27,973 nucleotides of DNA from the IMG/VR virus record IMGVR_UViG_3300010885_026001, positions 1 through 27,973 of that record; one strand, written 5' to 3'. Both the position numbers and the translations under genes were made by a program. Shown here piece by piece: positions 18,201-22,616 of this stretch. The notes under the pieces were generated by a model. The model did no database searches. It was not told the DNA's origin and saw only the letters and a program-made list of their open reading frames with translations. Within the stretch, counting starts at the first letter, position 1; each line of letters begins with the position of its first letter. Source of the DNA: a virus.

Positions 18201-20539
18201 CTGAAACATATCCAATTGTGACAGTTGGTGATCCTGAGAATATTTACATTAATGGGGTAACATCTCTTGCCACAGTAGAAGAAATTACCACCGGTGGTAA
18301 TGCCAATGTTACAATTAGCTATTTAGAATTGGATACATCAATTTTAGATTCTAATATATATAGTCAATATACAGACACAGCATTGGGTACTAGACCCGAA
18401 GATATCAATATTGCAGGCGGTGCCTATGTTGATACATATAGCAGTCATGCACCAGAAGAGTTGATACCTGGTAGAATGTATGATGCATTGGAGATAAGAG
18501 TATTTTCAAATAATACATCCAATACCGCTGCATACGGATTTAGAATTTTTAATCCAATGAGTAGAGATCCAGAATTTACACGAATAAGCTTAGACAATAC
18601 TACTACCCTTTTAAAAGATTTAAACGTAACTGATAGTTTTATTTTTGTCAATGATGTTACTAAATTACCTGCTCCGGCTCCTGACAGCGGTACTCCTGGC
18701 GTAGTTTATATCAATGGCGAACGGATACATTATTATCAATTTTATTCCACACTAGATATCGCATATGCGATTCCGTGGCAAGCAGGTATATTGTATCCTG
18801 AACAGTCTATTATATCAGTTGATCTAGGAACATTATATTCTAATGTTAAATCTAATGTTGGAGGAGTAACATTTGACATTAGAGCGTACTCAACAGGATA
18901 TACAGCGTCTTTAAATACTAGCAATATTCAATTGAGCGTAGGCAACGTATTTGCAATCACCGGCGATCAACTTGGTGGAGTTTCGTCGACAAACAATGCA
19001 AAAATTAAAATAGATACTGACGGGTTACGTATTTTTTATACTGCAACTGGTGTTCCTGCAGCAGCAGACAGTATAACCTATCAAGTGTTGGGTAACATAT
19101 ACGCTAACGCAAATTCTTATATAAACTCAGCAAATATTCAGATGGTGTATCCTAACACAATATCGCAGCTAAGACGAAGTGTTGACGGGACAGGAGCACC
19201 TGCAACACATGCCGCAGGAAGTCTTGTAGTTGACAGCAGCTCGCAACAAATCATCCCGGACTCGGGAATTAGATCGGCAAATGTGTACACTGTTGGAAAC
19301 TTAATAGCAACCAGCAATGTAACATATAAAATGACATTGACTAATCCTATTACTGCAAATATAGGCGATTATATATCACAATTTAGTAATGCTAATGTTC
19401 GTGTACTGGAAAGTGTTGTTAATTCTAATGTTGTAGCAGTTAGCCTTGAAAGTATAGATTTTACATCATATGCCTGGCGGGCAAATACACTATCCGTTGC
19501 AAATAATCTTAGTATTAGTGCTCAGGACACAACTATGACCGACGTGTTCTTCAAGTCAGACGGTACAAAGATGTATTCAATAGGATCTAGTGGTGACAAG
19601 GTATATGAATACACGCTGGGAACAGCATGGAATGTCGCTACGGCAAGTAACGTAGCGGCCAAAAGTGTAAGCACACAAGAAACTGGCGGGGGCGGGCTAT
19701 TCTTTAAGCCTGATGGTACCAAAATGTACATAATAGGAAGCAGTCAAGACAGAGTGTTTGAATATACATTGAGCACACCATGGAGAGTTAATACAGCCAG
19801 CAATGTAGGTACTTCAGTGCAAACAAGTTCAGGTGGTACTAGCGAATCTAGTCCACAGGCGTTATTCTTCAGGCCCGACGGTTCAAGTTATTACATAGTT
19901 GGAACAGCTTCAGACAGAGTCATGCGTTATGACATGACAACACCATGGCAAGTGAACACCGCTGCTTATTACTCACAAAGTTCTAGCATCACCTCAATTG
20001 AGACATCACCAACCGGATTGCACTTTCACCCAGATGGAAAAAAGATGTTCGTTGTAGGTAACACTAACGATCGCATAAGAGAATACGATCTAGCTACAGC
20101 ATGGGATCCTAGTACTATAACACTAGTAGCTAGTTCGCCAATTTTATCTGGTGCTAGTCCAAGTCCTCAAGGTATGTTCTGGAAACCAGATGGCACCCGC
20201 GTGTTTGTAGTAGATAGTATCTCAGATCAAATTACTGCATACAACGTTGCTACCAGCACCTACATTTATGTGACATCATCAATCCCTGTAGTTGCAAATG
20301 CTGCTATGCTTAGAGTAAATGTTGTTTCTACAACCAGTACGATACGTACCACTGCAAATATATTGGCATTTGATGTATTAGGTACAATAAATCCAAATGG
20401 TAATGTTGTTACCAAAACAATCACTGGAAACATCCTAACTAGCAATCTATGGATCCCAGTAAGATCTGGCGTAGGATTAGAAAATAGCACATTAGACGGG
20501 GCAGTATTTATTAGACAGGAGCCTAGTTATAAGCCATGA
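6266..20539 (+). CDS. Giant modular baseplate/virion protein in the gp7 position
   Basis: One frame of 4757 residues, opened by ATG 6266 with AGGA six bases upstream. It sits between gp6 and a gp8-position gene, where T4 has gp7 (1032 residues), so a gp7-like wedge role is inferred. Direct gp7 homology is not evident to me. Visible parts: N-terminal block with INFNQYYWLKDGP (about 128-141); a cupredoxin-like segment LTLARGGTYDFVVN...YPFYIQG (about 169-253); INQHPLFDIVDDSG (about 695); HPWEMLGFSEQPDYWNDR and YGPAPYTAGNAILW (about 1285-1320); FG-GAP propeller (2200-2968); GVLFNPRQSMFVDRQAALKI (about 3270); INEIKPYRTKLKDYVP (about 3558); two Gly-rich 'G-x-GY-x-P-V-I' units (3635-3705); LGTRPEDINIAGGAYVDTYS (about 4040); QLRRSVDGTGAP (about 4300); five-repeat propeller (4412-4667). 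These blocks recall very large structural proteins of marine T4-like phages. No catalytic motif or membrane segment was seen. Confidence 0.75.
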   Translation: MAAVKSIQFLPEVFRTDTNRKFLNATVDQLISEPQLTKIDGYIGRKLAPSYKITDNYISEPGSDRQHYQLEPSLVIKNPVTDKIEFSTTYPDLINQVKYHGGLVNNHDRLFDSEYYSYDPKVNLDKLINFNQYYWLKDGPNAVTISALGFPLNYTFNVVYDSASKTYLFTGQDNIPNPMLTLARGGTYDFVVNEPGYPFYIQGKPGSSGYDTLNPNINTREILGVLNNGTDFGVVRFVVPLETAQDQWNSMYQAGTADYATLLSFKDVQGVTPEELNSLLGGLDGITYSLDNKKIIFVNNEKIDDEFWNESPAVVADGVVYFDYYDSATFDSSLYEYVEYVPIGKRNDIYLIQIIKDSSGTDRIVLSPYTSVDDNQKIKVKAGGTFSGKEFYSALGLLTPVPYISANLSNLYYQNGATNEAAGFIKIINPTAETIDPDQEIIGKISYTSPQGVIFTNGLKVVFDSTATVAYQNKTYYVEGVGTAIRLILVDNLTADELNGDLSVPDYLTINRASIDQNAWSRTNRWFHSEVIQKTADYLKTTANFDQTLRAKRPIIEFDADLQLYNFGTLAKKPIQILDNIITSAYTQVQGVICPVVAGIPTSHTFTVGAQSVTLTNGDRVVFSTDENNNVRDKIFVFSIVKDAISPAEYKAYIEEAEDYEVSPGHVLIVQHGSNGSKQWYYNGSTWVSAQQKISINQHPLFDIVDDSGVSLAGTATYPGSSFSGTKIFSYKVGTGTADPILGFPLSYKNFQAQGDIEFVNDYDADTFNYIISGGASSSLGTNSGLLQKNLDRTTSIRQNIWTIVNDFTKQFQIYDFVYDGTTCLFPVDDLPNPSVNSPNIKVYLNNNPLTSKDFAVTRVVDRYAVVVNQDILTANDAIFILLYNSTKSLPNAYYEIPTNLDINGQNKNLNVLTLGQMRNHLVTIKNKSFSIIGNVPGNSNLRDLTYTNIGGSILQHSAPVLYSSLFLTHPTMNFVNALKLANQEYSKFKIKFLELAANLDLDRTDIPNCVDTIIGKINNLKNNSFPWYYSDMIPYAAMGFNKISYTILSSTIRSYEMSSIFQDAVLQNRAVFVYLTRTVKNKTTTLLLIKNKDFYFEQTRPAITFNESFTLLYQDKIDIVEYADTNGSYIPETPTKLGIYPRFIPEIFVDNTYREPVTVIQGHDGSITPSFGDYRDDILLELERRIYNNLKVEYNPNNFNLYDYLPGKFRNTGYTNAEFNQILSSAFFPWIGNNKVDYTTNSTFKSSDPFTWNYKNFRDVVNGETLPGTWRSIYKYFYDTDRPHTHPWEMLGFSEQPDYWNDRYGPAPYTAGNAILWSDLSQGYIHSGNRAGFDIRYRRPNLNKYIPVDESGALVSPEKILVVDFDSANANTSYSIGDHGPAETAWRRSSEYPFSLHLALALTKPAKYFSLLSNITNYYRDNVTAQFLINSTKQHLTPDAVLINGYENAGVVENSAGYINWIVDYVKNLGISDASSMVKDNLSKLSIQLAYKIGSYTDKKFITLLAEQSSPTSINDSIVVPDENYRIELYKSTPVSKVQYSAVIVEKSAAGYTVSGYSTTTPYFFIIPSVPNNNSYVITQGNSRAVIYNDYKKTKLTIPYGFEFNTKQQVVDFLVGYQRYLIAQGFVFTDTESALEEKQDWVLSAKEFLHWVEQGWRTGSVLVLTPVKTTLKFYNNLAVVDEIKNIPFGSRILDINNKVIKNNNFTVFRENNLFTIQSNGEQSIGFAELNVVQYEHLLIIDNQTVFNDIIYAPELGNRQYRLKLLGSKTSNWNGSLELPGFIYNSPNFDTWSPGADYLKGSIIEHKSKYYTALQNIIASDKFQSSSWKLILNSELKYGITNNFATNAGQSLQFYDIDNQPFNETLQSFSNGLIGFRNIQFFSDLGIDTTTQSKFYQGLIKQKGTLNSIVALKGAIFNNINTDINIYENWAIRVGEYGALDDNQYIELALDERKVTNNPSTIQFNDSTTIVDSDVVSYTFNDLYKISGDWDPRVFRTQSTAITESITPLPIAGYVYQPDIDSTLFDLSNYQSLNRQIDEIGTGWKLWVARNFKKEWDVLRANIVHGITFAIRYNINSDAEFVHNEPHSLVVDDIVVIKSFDSRFDGAYKVKTIIDSTRFTAELYQNLMSLIELGAVVGQGILYKLSSVRVSHATDIESIKPNQGWITNDKIWVDNLDNYSNWGVYKKTDPWKYSNKFTLNQSQAAGFDHFGAKISLKSDGQVFYSAAPDSGQGRISVFQLSRLNDTYTYTPVASIIGKNSNLEYLGGSLSNGNNLLAAGAYKSYSNQGFVYIYKDQILQQILVESSGTSDNKFGYSSAMSDDGKFLYIGAPGSNKVYCYGLASQRTELVNVYYGDGSTTTFTLPAATLDATSVIVYNPLSSTEYIPVIDYTIAQFTTGISKYSVSGTPPSTQNSYYNVNATGGAGTGAKFSVAVTVQGPGAFTKFVVGKTYKIKDSGTTDFVAIGSVDNNPGTVFVATGTGVAGTTGTAYTCDVSLSNAGTGYVANNVLTISGASIGGTSPANDVTITVTSVTNGTNIVFTAIPAASQKYQIFLKPYYYTLMATLPNGAEAPSTSNFGYSVSCNSDGSTVAVGAPGETINVGNSSYSNSGAVYVYHRTVTDFVTSGLGTYTPPDAFNVIRNVKLNGKDLVEVTSTNITGDYYISGSSVQFGAYSTPIRAQKLTIETNQFVFDQKLAGLSGTNFRFGSDTDFCSSGCNIIVASPGYIYGGYQAGAVTRIVNAGRIYGSITGTKSNPTVTAGHSIVINNVNIVFSSSTLDSVVTVINQTFIPGVTAENINNKLKITSRVVVPGQKLDIKQGVGTPFTDLGINLYQSTQNITHPGPVTGETFGIAVALNADSTVLAIGSQGGDSTIPTSIDNGNTTFDKLSTEIVELRRNSGSVYIYDLLNNPFENIEYPSIFTLSQNLYGTELQSGYNFGQSVKLNNTALFAGVTNDNEFSQENGSVYYYSNSTATPGWDLIRYKEARIELDAVNSIFTYDSESSLMMDFFDFIDPAKGKLLGIVDQEIDYRETHDPASYNSASRNDTIKNTNFYWTDRQVGRTWWDLSLTSFIDYEQGSLAYRTKNWGAIFPGSQIKIYEWVKSSYLPSQYVATGNNGVPKHPDDSAYSIASTVDPVTGIIVQYYYYWVGNKSTVDSVIAHRNLSIKSLESYISNPKDQGIPYIALIAPNSFAIYNSNNNLRSNKIILHLDLGLGKGQGVIHSEYELIQQDNELQIFPQKIIDKLRDSLVGVNGQGAQVPDFLLPVQDRYGVLFNPRQSMFVDRQAALKIFVQTANNILYQYPVFLITNPSTLYAEESLPTSGFDSQVDSATQLSYLDANLLADGYKILIPRDPDFNDRWTIYEYKSATASFQILKIQNYKTPLYWSKLDWYASDFEQGSKIDFIVPTYGDIQTLTLSAGNLIKVLDNGNGQWLIYLVQTDLSLTLKAAQNATFSIDTSIYDVTLGSGLDSTLFDIDQFDTQVVQELSYIFNSLYTEIFIKDLAIKFNELFFAIINFIFTEQKATDWIFKTSFIDAYHNLRKLEQIPNYVKDDQTFYENYINEIKPYRTKLKDYVPIYSGIDAGIISWTDFDLPSRYNNNTGTFSAPGDPTVLSSTSPYTEWYDHYPYQVSDFIIGNVGVGYAIAPNVEITGGGGSGATAITTIDPSTQTLTGIVVTNSGSGYTSTPTVTINGVGSGAVVYPLLKNQYFNPEPALSYNLVRTTDTTLKFDRILYDSNVQIWQPGVAYPETVIATGYGSSSNIWIQSGNIISYQNEPFKAKATAISNGSVFDYTLFDRIDNSNVLLTATDRIKVFYQPSAGMPNNSYSELITGIDYPGAKVTAAKFTANSVEISSNIINFNYIGLTITSANIEIVDFRKLGFEIDNSIRVQGNYNFDFKNSGYFKIINVENHYMTLAGEPIETTYRMLLDIPITANSGDIITQANVSGNAYVLKDLVNSRFVDIIHTTTGFQQTTAVGTLAETYPIVTVGDPENIYINGVTSLATVEEITTGGNANVTISYLELDTSILDSNIYSQYTDTALGTRPEDINIAGGAYVDTYSSHAPEELIPGRMYDALEIRVFSNNTSNTAAYGFRIFNPMSRDPEFTRISLDNTTTLLKDLNVTDSFIFVNDVTKLPAPAPDSGTPGVVYINGERIHYYQFYSTLDIAYAIPWQAGILYPEQSIISVDLGTLYSNVKSNVGGVTFDIRAYSTGYTASLNTSNIQLSVGNVFAITGDQLGGVSSTNNAKIKIDTDGLRIFYTATGVPAAADSITYQVLGNIYANANSYINSANIQMVYPNTISQLRRSVDGTGAPATHAAGSLVVDSSSQQIIPDSGIRSANVYTVGNLIATSNVTYKMTLTNPITANIGDYISQFSNANVRVLESVVNSNVVAVSLESIDFTSYAWRANTLSVANNLSISAQDTTMTDVFFKSDGTKMYSIGSSGDKVYEYTLGTAWNVATASNVAAKSVSTQETGGGGLFFKPDGTKMYIIGSSQDRVFEYTLSTPWRVNTASNVGTSVQTSSGGTSESSPQALFFRPDGSSYYIVGTASDRVMRYDMTTPWQVNTAAYYSQSSSITSIETSPTGLHFHPDGKKMFVVGNTNDRIREYDLATAWDPSTITLVASSPILSGASPSPQGMFWKPDGTRVFVVDSISDQITAYNVATSTYIYVTSSIPVVANAAMLRVNVVSTTSTIRTTANILAFDVLGTINPNGNVVTKTITGNILTSNLWIPVRSGVGLENSTLDGAVFIRQEPSYKP
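13303..13970 (+). other. Nested insertion between propeller blades 3 and 4
   Basis: About 220 residues separate blades 3 and 4. The outer layer is a beta domain beginning YYGDGSTTTFTLPAATLDA and EYIPVIDYTIA, and it resumes as IVFTAIPAASQKYQIFLK. Inside it is a second unit that opens GGAGTGAKFSVAVTV and resumes as VSLSNAGTGY, LTISGASIGG and NDVTITVTSV. Inside that, between AVTVQGPG and TAYTCDVS, is the 'TYKI-TDF' module (13598-13740). So three domains are nested within a loop of the propeller. The layers are inferred from where each motif set breaks and resumes. Confidence 0.55.
13598..13740 (+). repeat. 'TYKI-TDF' module copy 2, inside the giant protein
   Basis: It encodes VVGKTYKIKDSGTTDFVAIG, then VFVATGTGVAGTTGTAY, residues about 2445-2492 of the giant protein. 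It pairs with the copy in gp6 at 4427-4566, with the same motif order. It is the innermost layer of the nested insertion. Confidence 0.6.
19505..20265 (+). repeat. Five-repeat beta-propeller near the C-terminus of the giant protein
   Basis: Five repeats of 51-55 residues are obvious. Each has [VLAG]-x-F-[FHW]-[KRH]-[PS]-DG-x-x-[MYV]-[YF] followed by [IV]-[GD]-x-x-x-D-[KRQ]-[VI]-x-x-Y and [LMV]-[GSTA]-T-[AP]-W. First-line examples are FFKSDGTKMY, FFKPDGTKMY, FFRPDGSSYY, FHPDGKKMF and FWKPDGTRVF, with the key Phe at residues 4428, 4479, 4534, 4586 and 4638. The strand order resembles YVTN/NHL/SMP-30-like propellers. Base composition looks richer in G+C than most of the gene: 28 of 60 bases at 19681-19740 and 25 of 60 at 19741-19800 by hand count, against 11 of 60 at 9181-9240. 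That, and regular spacing, suggest a late-acquired module. A ligand-binding role is inferred. Confidence 0.75.
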
Positions 20540-21237
20540 TAAATCCGCAGATAAATAATGATATGAAAGAAAATATGGAATCTTTGCCTAACACTATCGA
20601 AGAACAACGCGAGCCTGATGAAAAAAGCGGAGTTTATGTCCAGGGATATATAAAAATCTTTGATCCAGAATCTGGAGAAGTGTTTATTGACAAGCGTAAT
20701 GCTATTCATTATGAAAATATTTCAGAAGCAATTGGATACTGTTTGGCAAATAAAGGGCAGAGTTACATTTACGAAATGCATTTTGGTAATGGCGGAACCA
20801 GCGTTGACCCCACCGGAATCATTAATTATCTTCCTTCAAACACAAATACAAGTAACAGTAACTTGTACAATCCAACTTTTGCTAAAATAGTTGATAATAC
20901 CAGCACCTTAAACACAGATCCTACACGAAATAAAATTGAAATAAGACACACTCCCGGAAAAGTTTATACTGACATTGTGATTAGTTGTCTACTAGATTAT
21001 GGCGAGCCTGCCGGGCAGGCTGCTTTTGACAATAGTACGAATTTAAACGAAACCTATACTTTTGATGAATTAGGGCTTAAAGCTCGCAGTAACGATGGCA
21101 CTAGTGGGCTGACTACTACTGGTAAACTTCTTACGCATGTGGTATTTCATCCAGTTCAAAAATCTTTAAATAGATTAATTCAAATTGATTATACTGTGCG
21201 TATTCAAACCTTGACCAATTTAAGTAGTATAGGATAA
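20536..21237 (+). CDS. Baseplate wedge-type structural protein in the gp8 position
   Basis: A 233-residue protein after the giant gene, where T4 has gene 8 (334 residues). It begins with a charged leader, then GVYVQGYIKIFDPESGEV, NAIHYENISEAIGYCLA and YIYEMHFGNGGTS. The C-terminal half has GKVYTDIVISCLLDYGEP, TFDELGLKAR and LLTHVVFHPVQKSLNR with a final YTVRIQTL strand. The last motif recalls phage baseplate proteins, but I cannot tie it firmly to gp8, gp9 or gp11. ATG 20536 overlaps the giant gene's stop as ATGA, with AGGAG 14 bases upstream, which is rather far. A late-promoter-like box at 20550 lies inside the first codons. A transcript from it would use ATG 20563 or 20575, both in frame, giving 224 or 220 residues. 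No membrane segments are seen. Confidence 0.6.
   Translation: MINPQINNDMKENMESLPNTIEEQREPDEKSGVYVQGYIKIFDPESGEVFIDKRNAIHYENISEAIGYCLANKGQSYIYEMHFGNGGTSVDPTGIINYLPSNTNTSNSNLYNPTFAKIVDNTSTLNTDPTRNKIEIRHTPGKVYTDIVISCLLDYGEPAGQAAFDNSTNLNETYTFDELGLKARSNDGTSGLTTTGKLLTHVVFHPVQKSLNRLIQIDYTVRIQTLTNLSSIG
20550..20557 (+). promoter_or_regulatory. T4-type late promoter-like box at the gp8-position gene
   Basis: GATAAATA here is identical to the box before gp6 at 2768, and the flanks also agree (next bases AT). It overlaps codons 5-8 if translation starts at 20536. A transcript beginning about six bases downstream would start at or near ATG 20563, so this box only makes sense if the gene can start at 20563 or 20575. 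Confidence 0.4.
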
Positions 21238-21241
21238 TACG

Positions 21242-22576
21242 ATGTCTTACTATGTTAATAAAACTGATGGCACAGCTATACTAGTACTTGATGGTACAAA
21301 AGATACTACAAGCACTAGTTTGACTCTAATAGGAAAACTGTCAACCACTTACGGTGAAGTACAGAACGAAAACTTTGTACATCTACTAGAAAATTTTGCA
21401 TTAAGTACAAGTCCACCTTACCCAATCATGGGGCAATTATGGTACGATGTCTCTGCAGACAATATTAAATCTTACAATGGAACTACATGGATTGCTGTAG
21501 GCAGTAATATTGTAGGTAATGTTTCGTTAACTGGAAACTTGTTTGTAGGACCAAATGCTTTTCAGATACAAGATCTTGGCGATGTCTCAATTACTAACAA
21601 AGTAAGTGGAGGTGATATCAGCTTGTATGCAAACATTGCTGGCACAAATACTAGAACCCTATATATCAACGGTGGCACTGGGTTAATTGAGGCTGCTGCC
21701 AATGCCTCGGCCAACTATGGGTTAACTACCAAGATCTATGTTGATAGCTTATTAAACGCTGTATACGCAAACACAACCAGCTACTCTTCGACAAATTTTA
21801 TCGCAGTTTATGCGAACCTGGCTACAAGGACCAACGAAGCAAATAGTTTACGTGCAAATATTACAGCAGCAAATGCAACTATACGATCAATAAATTCTCA
21901 ATTGAGTACTAGCATTATCTCAAATGCAGCAGCATTATCGGCAAATATCAGTACAGTAAGTACATTGGTCACAACAGCGAATGTTAATATGAAATCATAT
22001 GTTGATGATCAAATTACTAATATTACATTGACACCTGGTCCGCAAGGTCCAGCTGGGGCTACAGGTGCGACCGGTGCAGCAGGTCCTGCGGGTAGTAGTG
22101 CAACTATTCCGTCAGGGATTGTCGTTATGTGGTCCGGTAGTTCTGTTAGCATTCCATTGGGCTGGTTATTATGTAATGGATCAAACGGGACACCAGATCT
22201 CAGAGACCGATTTGTCATAGGGGCCGGAAGTACGTATAATGTTGGTACAACTGGTGGTAGCAAAGACGCAACATTAATTTCTCACTCGCACGGTGCATCA
22301 GTTACTGAGGATGCACACAAGCACTTTATCTCTGCGATCCACTTAGATAACAAAGACTTTGGTGGAACTGGGCGAACTAACTACCAGCATCATGGACTAG
22401 TAGCCGACGGTGATCCAGAAACCTCGGGGCAAAACGATCCAAACAAGGCAGCAGGAAGTTATACTTCAAGCGTAACAACTGGGGTAACAGTTTCTATTAA
22501 TTCGCAAGGATCCGGGAACGGAATCAATGCTAATTTACCGCCGTATTACGCACTTTGCTACATAATGAAAACATAA
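21242..22576 (+). CDS. Tail fibre with collagen-like stretch and tail-collar domain
   Basis: A 444-residue fibre likely to contact the host surface. The N-terminal domain (TSLTLIGK, NENFVHLLENFA, PIMGQLWYD, YNGTTWIAV) is shared with the next gene and probably anchors the protein. Residues about 150-260 are Ala/Asn/Ser/Thr-rich, as in a fibrous shaft. Residues about 266-286 are seven G-X-Y triplets (GPQGPAGATGATGAAGPAG) able to form a collagen-like triple helix. From about 289 a phage tail-collar domain follows: IPSGIVVMWSGS, PLGWLLCNGSNGTPDLRDRF, IGAGSTYNVG. It then has SHSHG (His348 and His350) and ends PPYYALCYIMKT. The HxH pair recalls the metal-binding histidines of T4 short and long tail fibre tips; metal binding here is inferred. 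AGGA lies seven bases before ATG 21242. Confidence 0.82.
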   Translation: MSYYVNKTDGTAILVLDGTKDTTSTSLTLIGKLSTTYGEVQNENFVHLLENFALSTSPPYPIMGQLWYDVSADNIKSYNGTTWIAVGSNIVGNVSLTGNLFVGPNAFQIQDLGDVSITNKVSGGDISLYANIAGTNTRTLYINGGTGLIEAAANASANYGLTTKIYVDSLLNAVYANTTSYSSTNFIAVYANLATRTNEANSLRANITAANATIRSINSQLSTSIISNAAALSANISTVSTLVTTANVNMKSYVDDQITNITLTPGPQGPAGATGATGAAGPAGSSATIPSGIVVMWSGSSVSIPLGWLLCNGSNGTPDLRDRFVIGAGSTYNVGTTGGSKDATLISHSHGASVTEDAHKHFISAIHLDNKDFGGTGRTNYQHHGLVADGDPETSGQNDPNKAAGSYTSSVTTGVTVSINSQGSGNGINANLPPYYALCYIMKT

Positions 22577-22584
22577 AAACACAG

Positions 22585-22592
22585 CATAAATA
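22585..22592 (+). promoter_or_regulatory. T4-type late promoter-like box before second fibre gene
   Basis: CATAAATA, seven of eight matches to TATAAATA, lies in the 40-base gap between the two fibre genes. It is 24 bases upstream of ATG 22617 and ahead of the ribosome site GGAG (22602-22605). A start about six bases downstream leaves a leader that contains that site. It is the third gene-junction copy of the ATAAATA core. Confidence 0.5.
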
Positions 22593-22616
22593 ACTAAAGT
22601 TGGAGAATAGACAAAA

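Noticed and set aside
6266-20539. Possibility that the giant frame is an assembly artefact or fused genes
   Set aside because: No internal stop or shift, and conserved-looking blocks of one protein type run throughout; I keep it as one gene, though read-level support cannot be seen here.
20660-20890. Second + strand frame inside the gp8-position gene, and 331-516 inside the spike gene
   Set aside because: Out of frame with clearly coding sequence and without ribosome sites or recognisable motifs.
22280-22576. Variable region of a diversity-generating retroelement in the collar-domain fibre
   Set aside because: No reverse transcriptase, template repeat or second copy of the segment was seen in the window.
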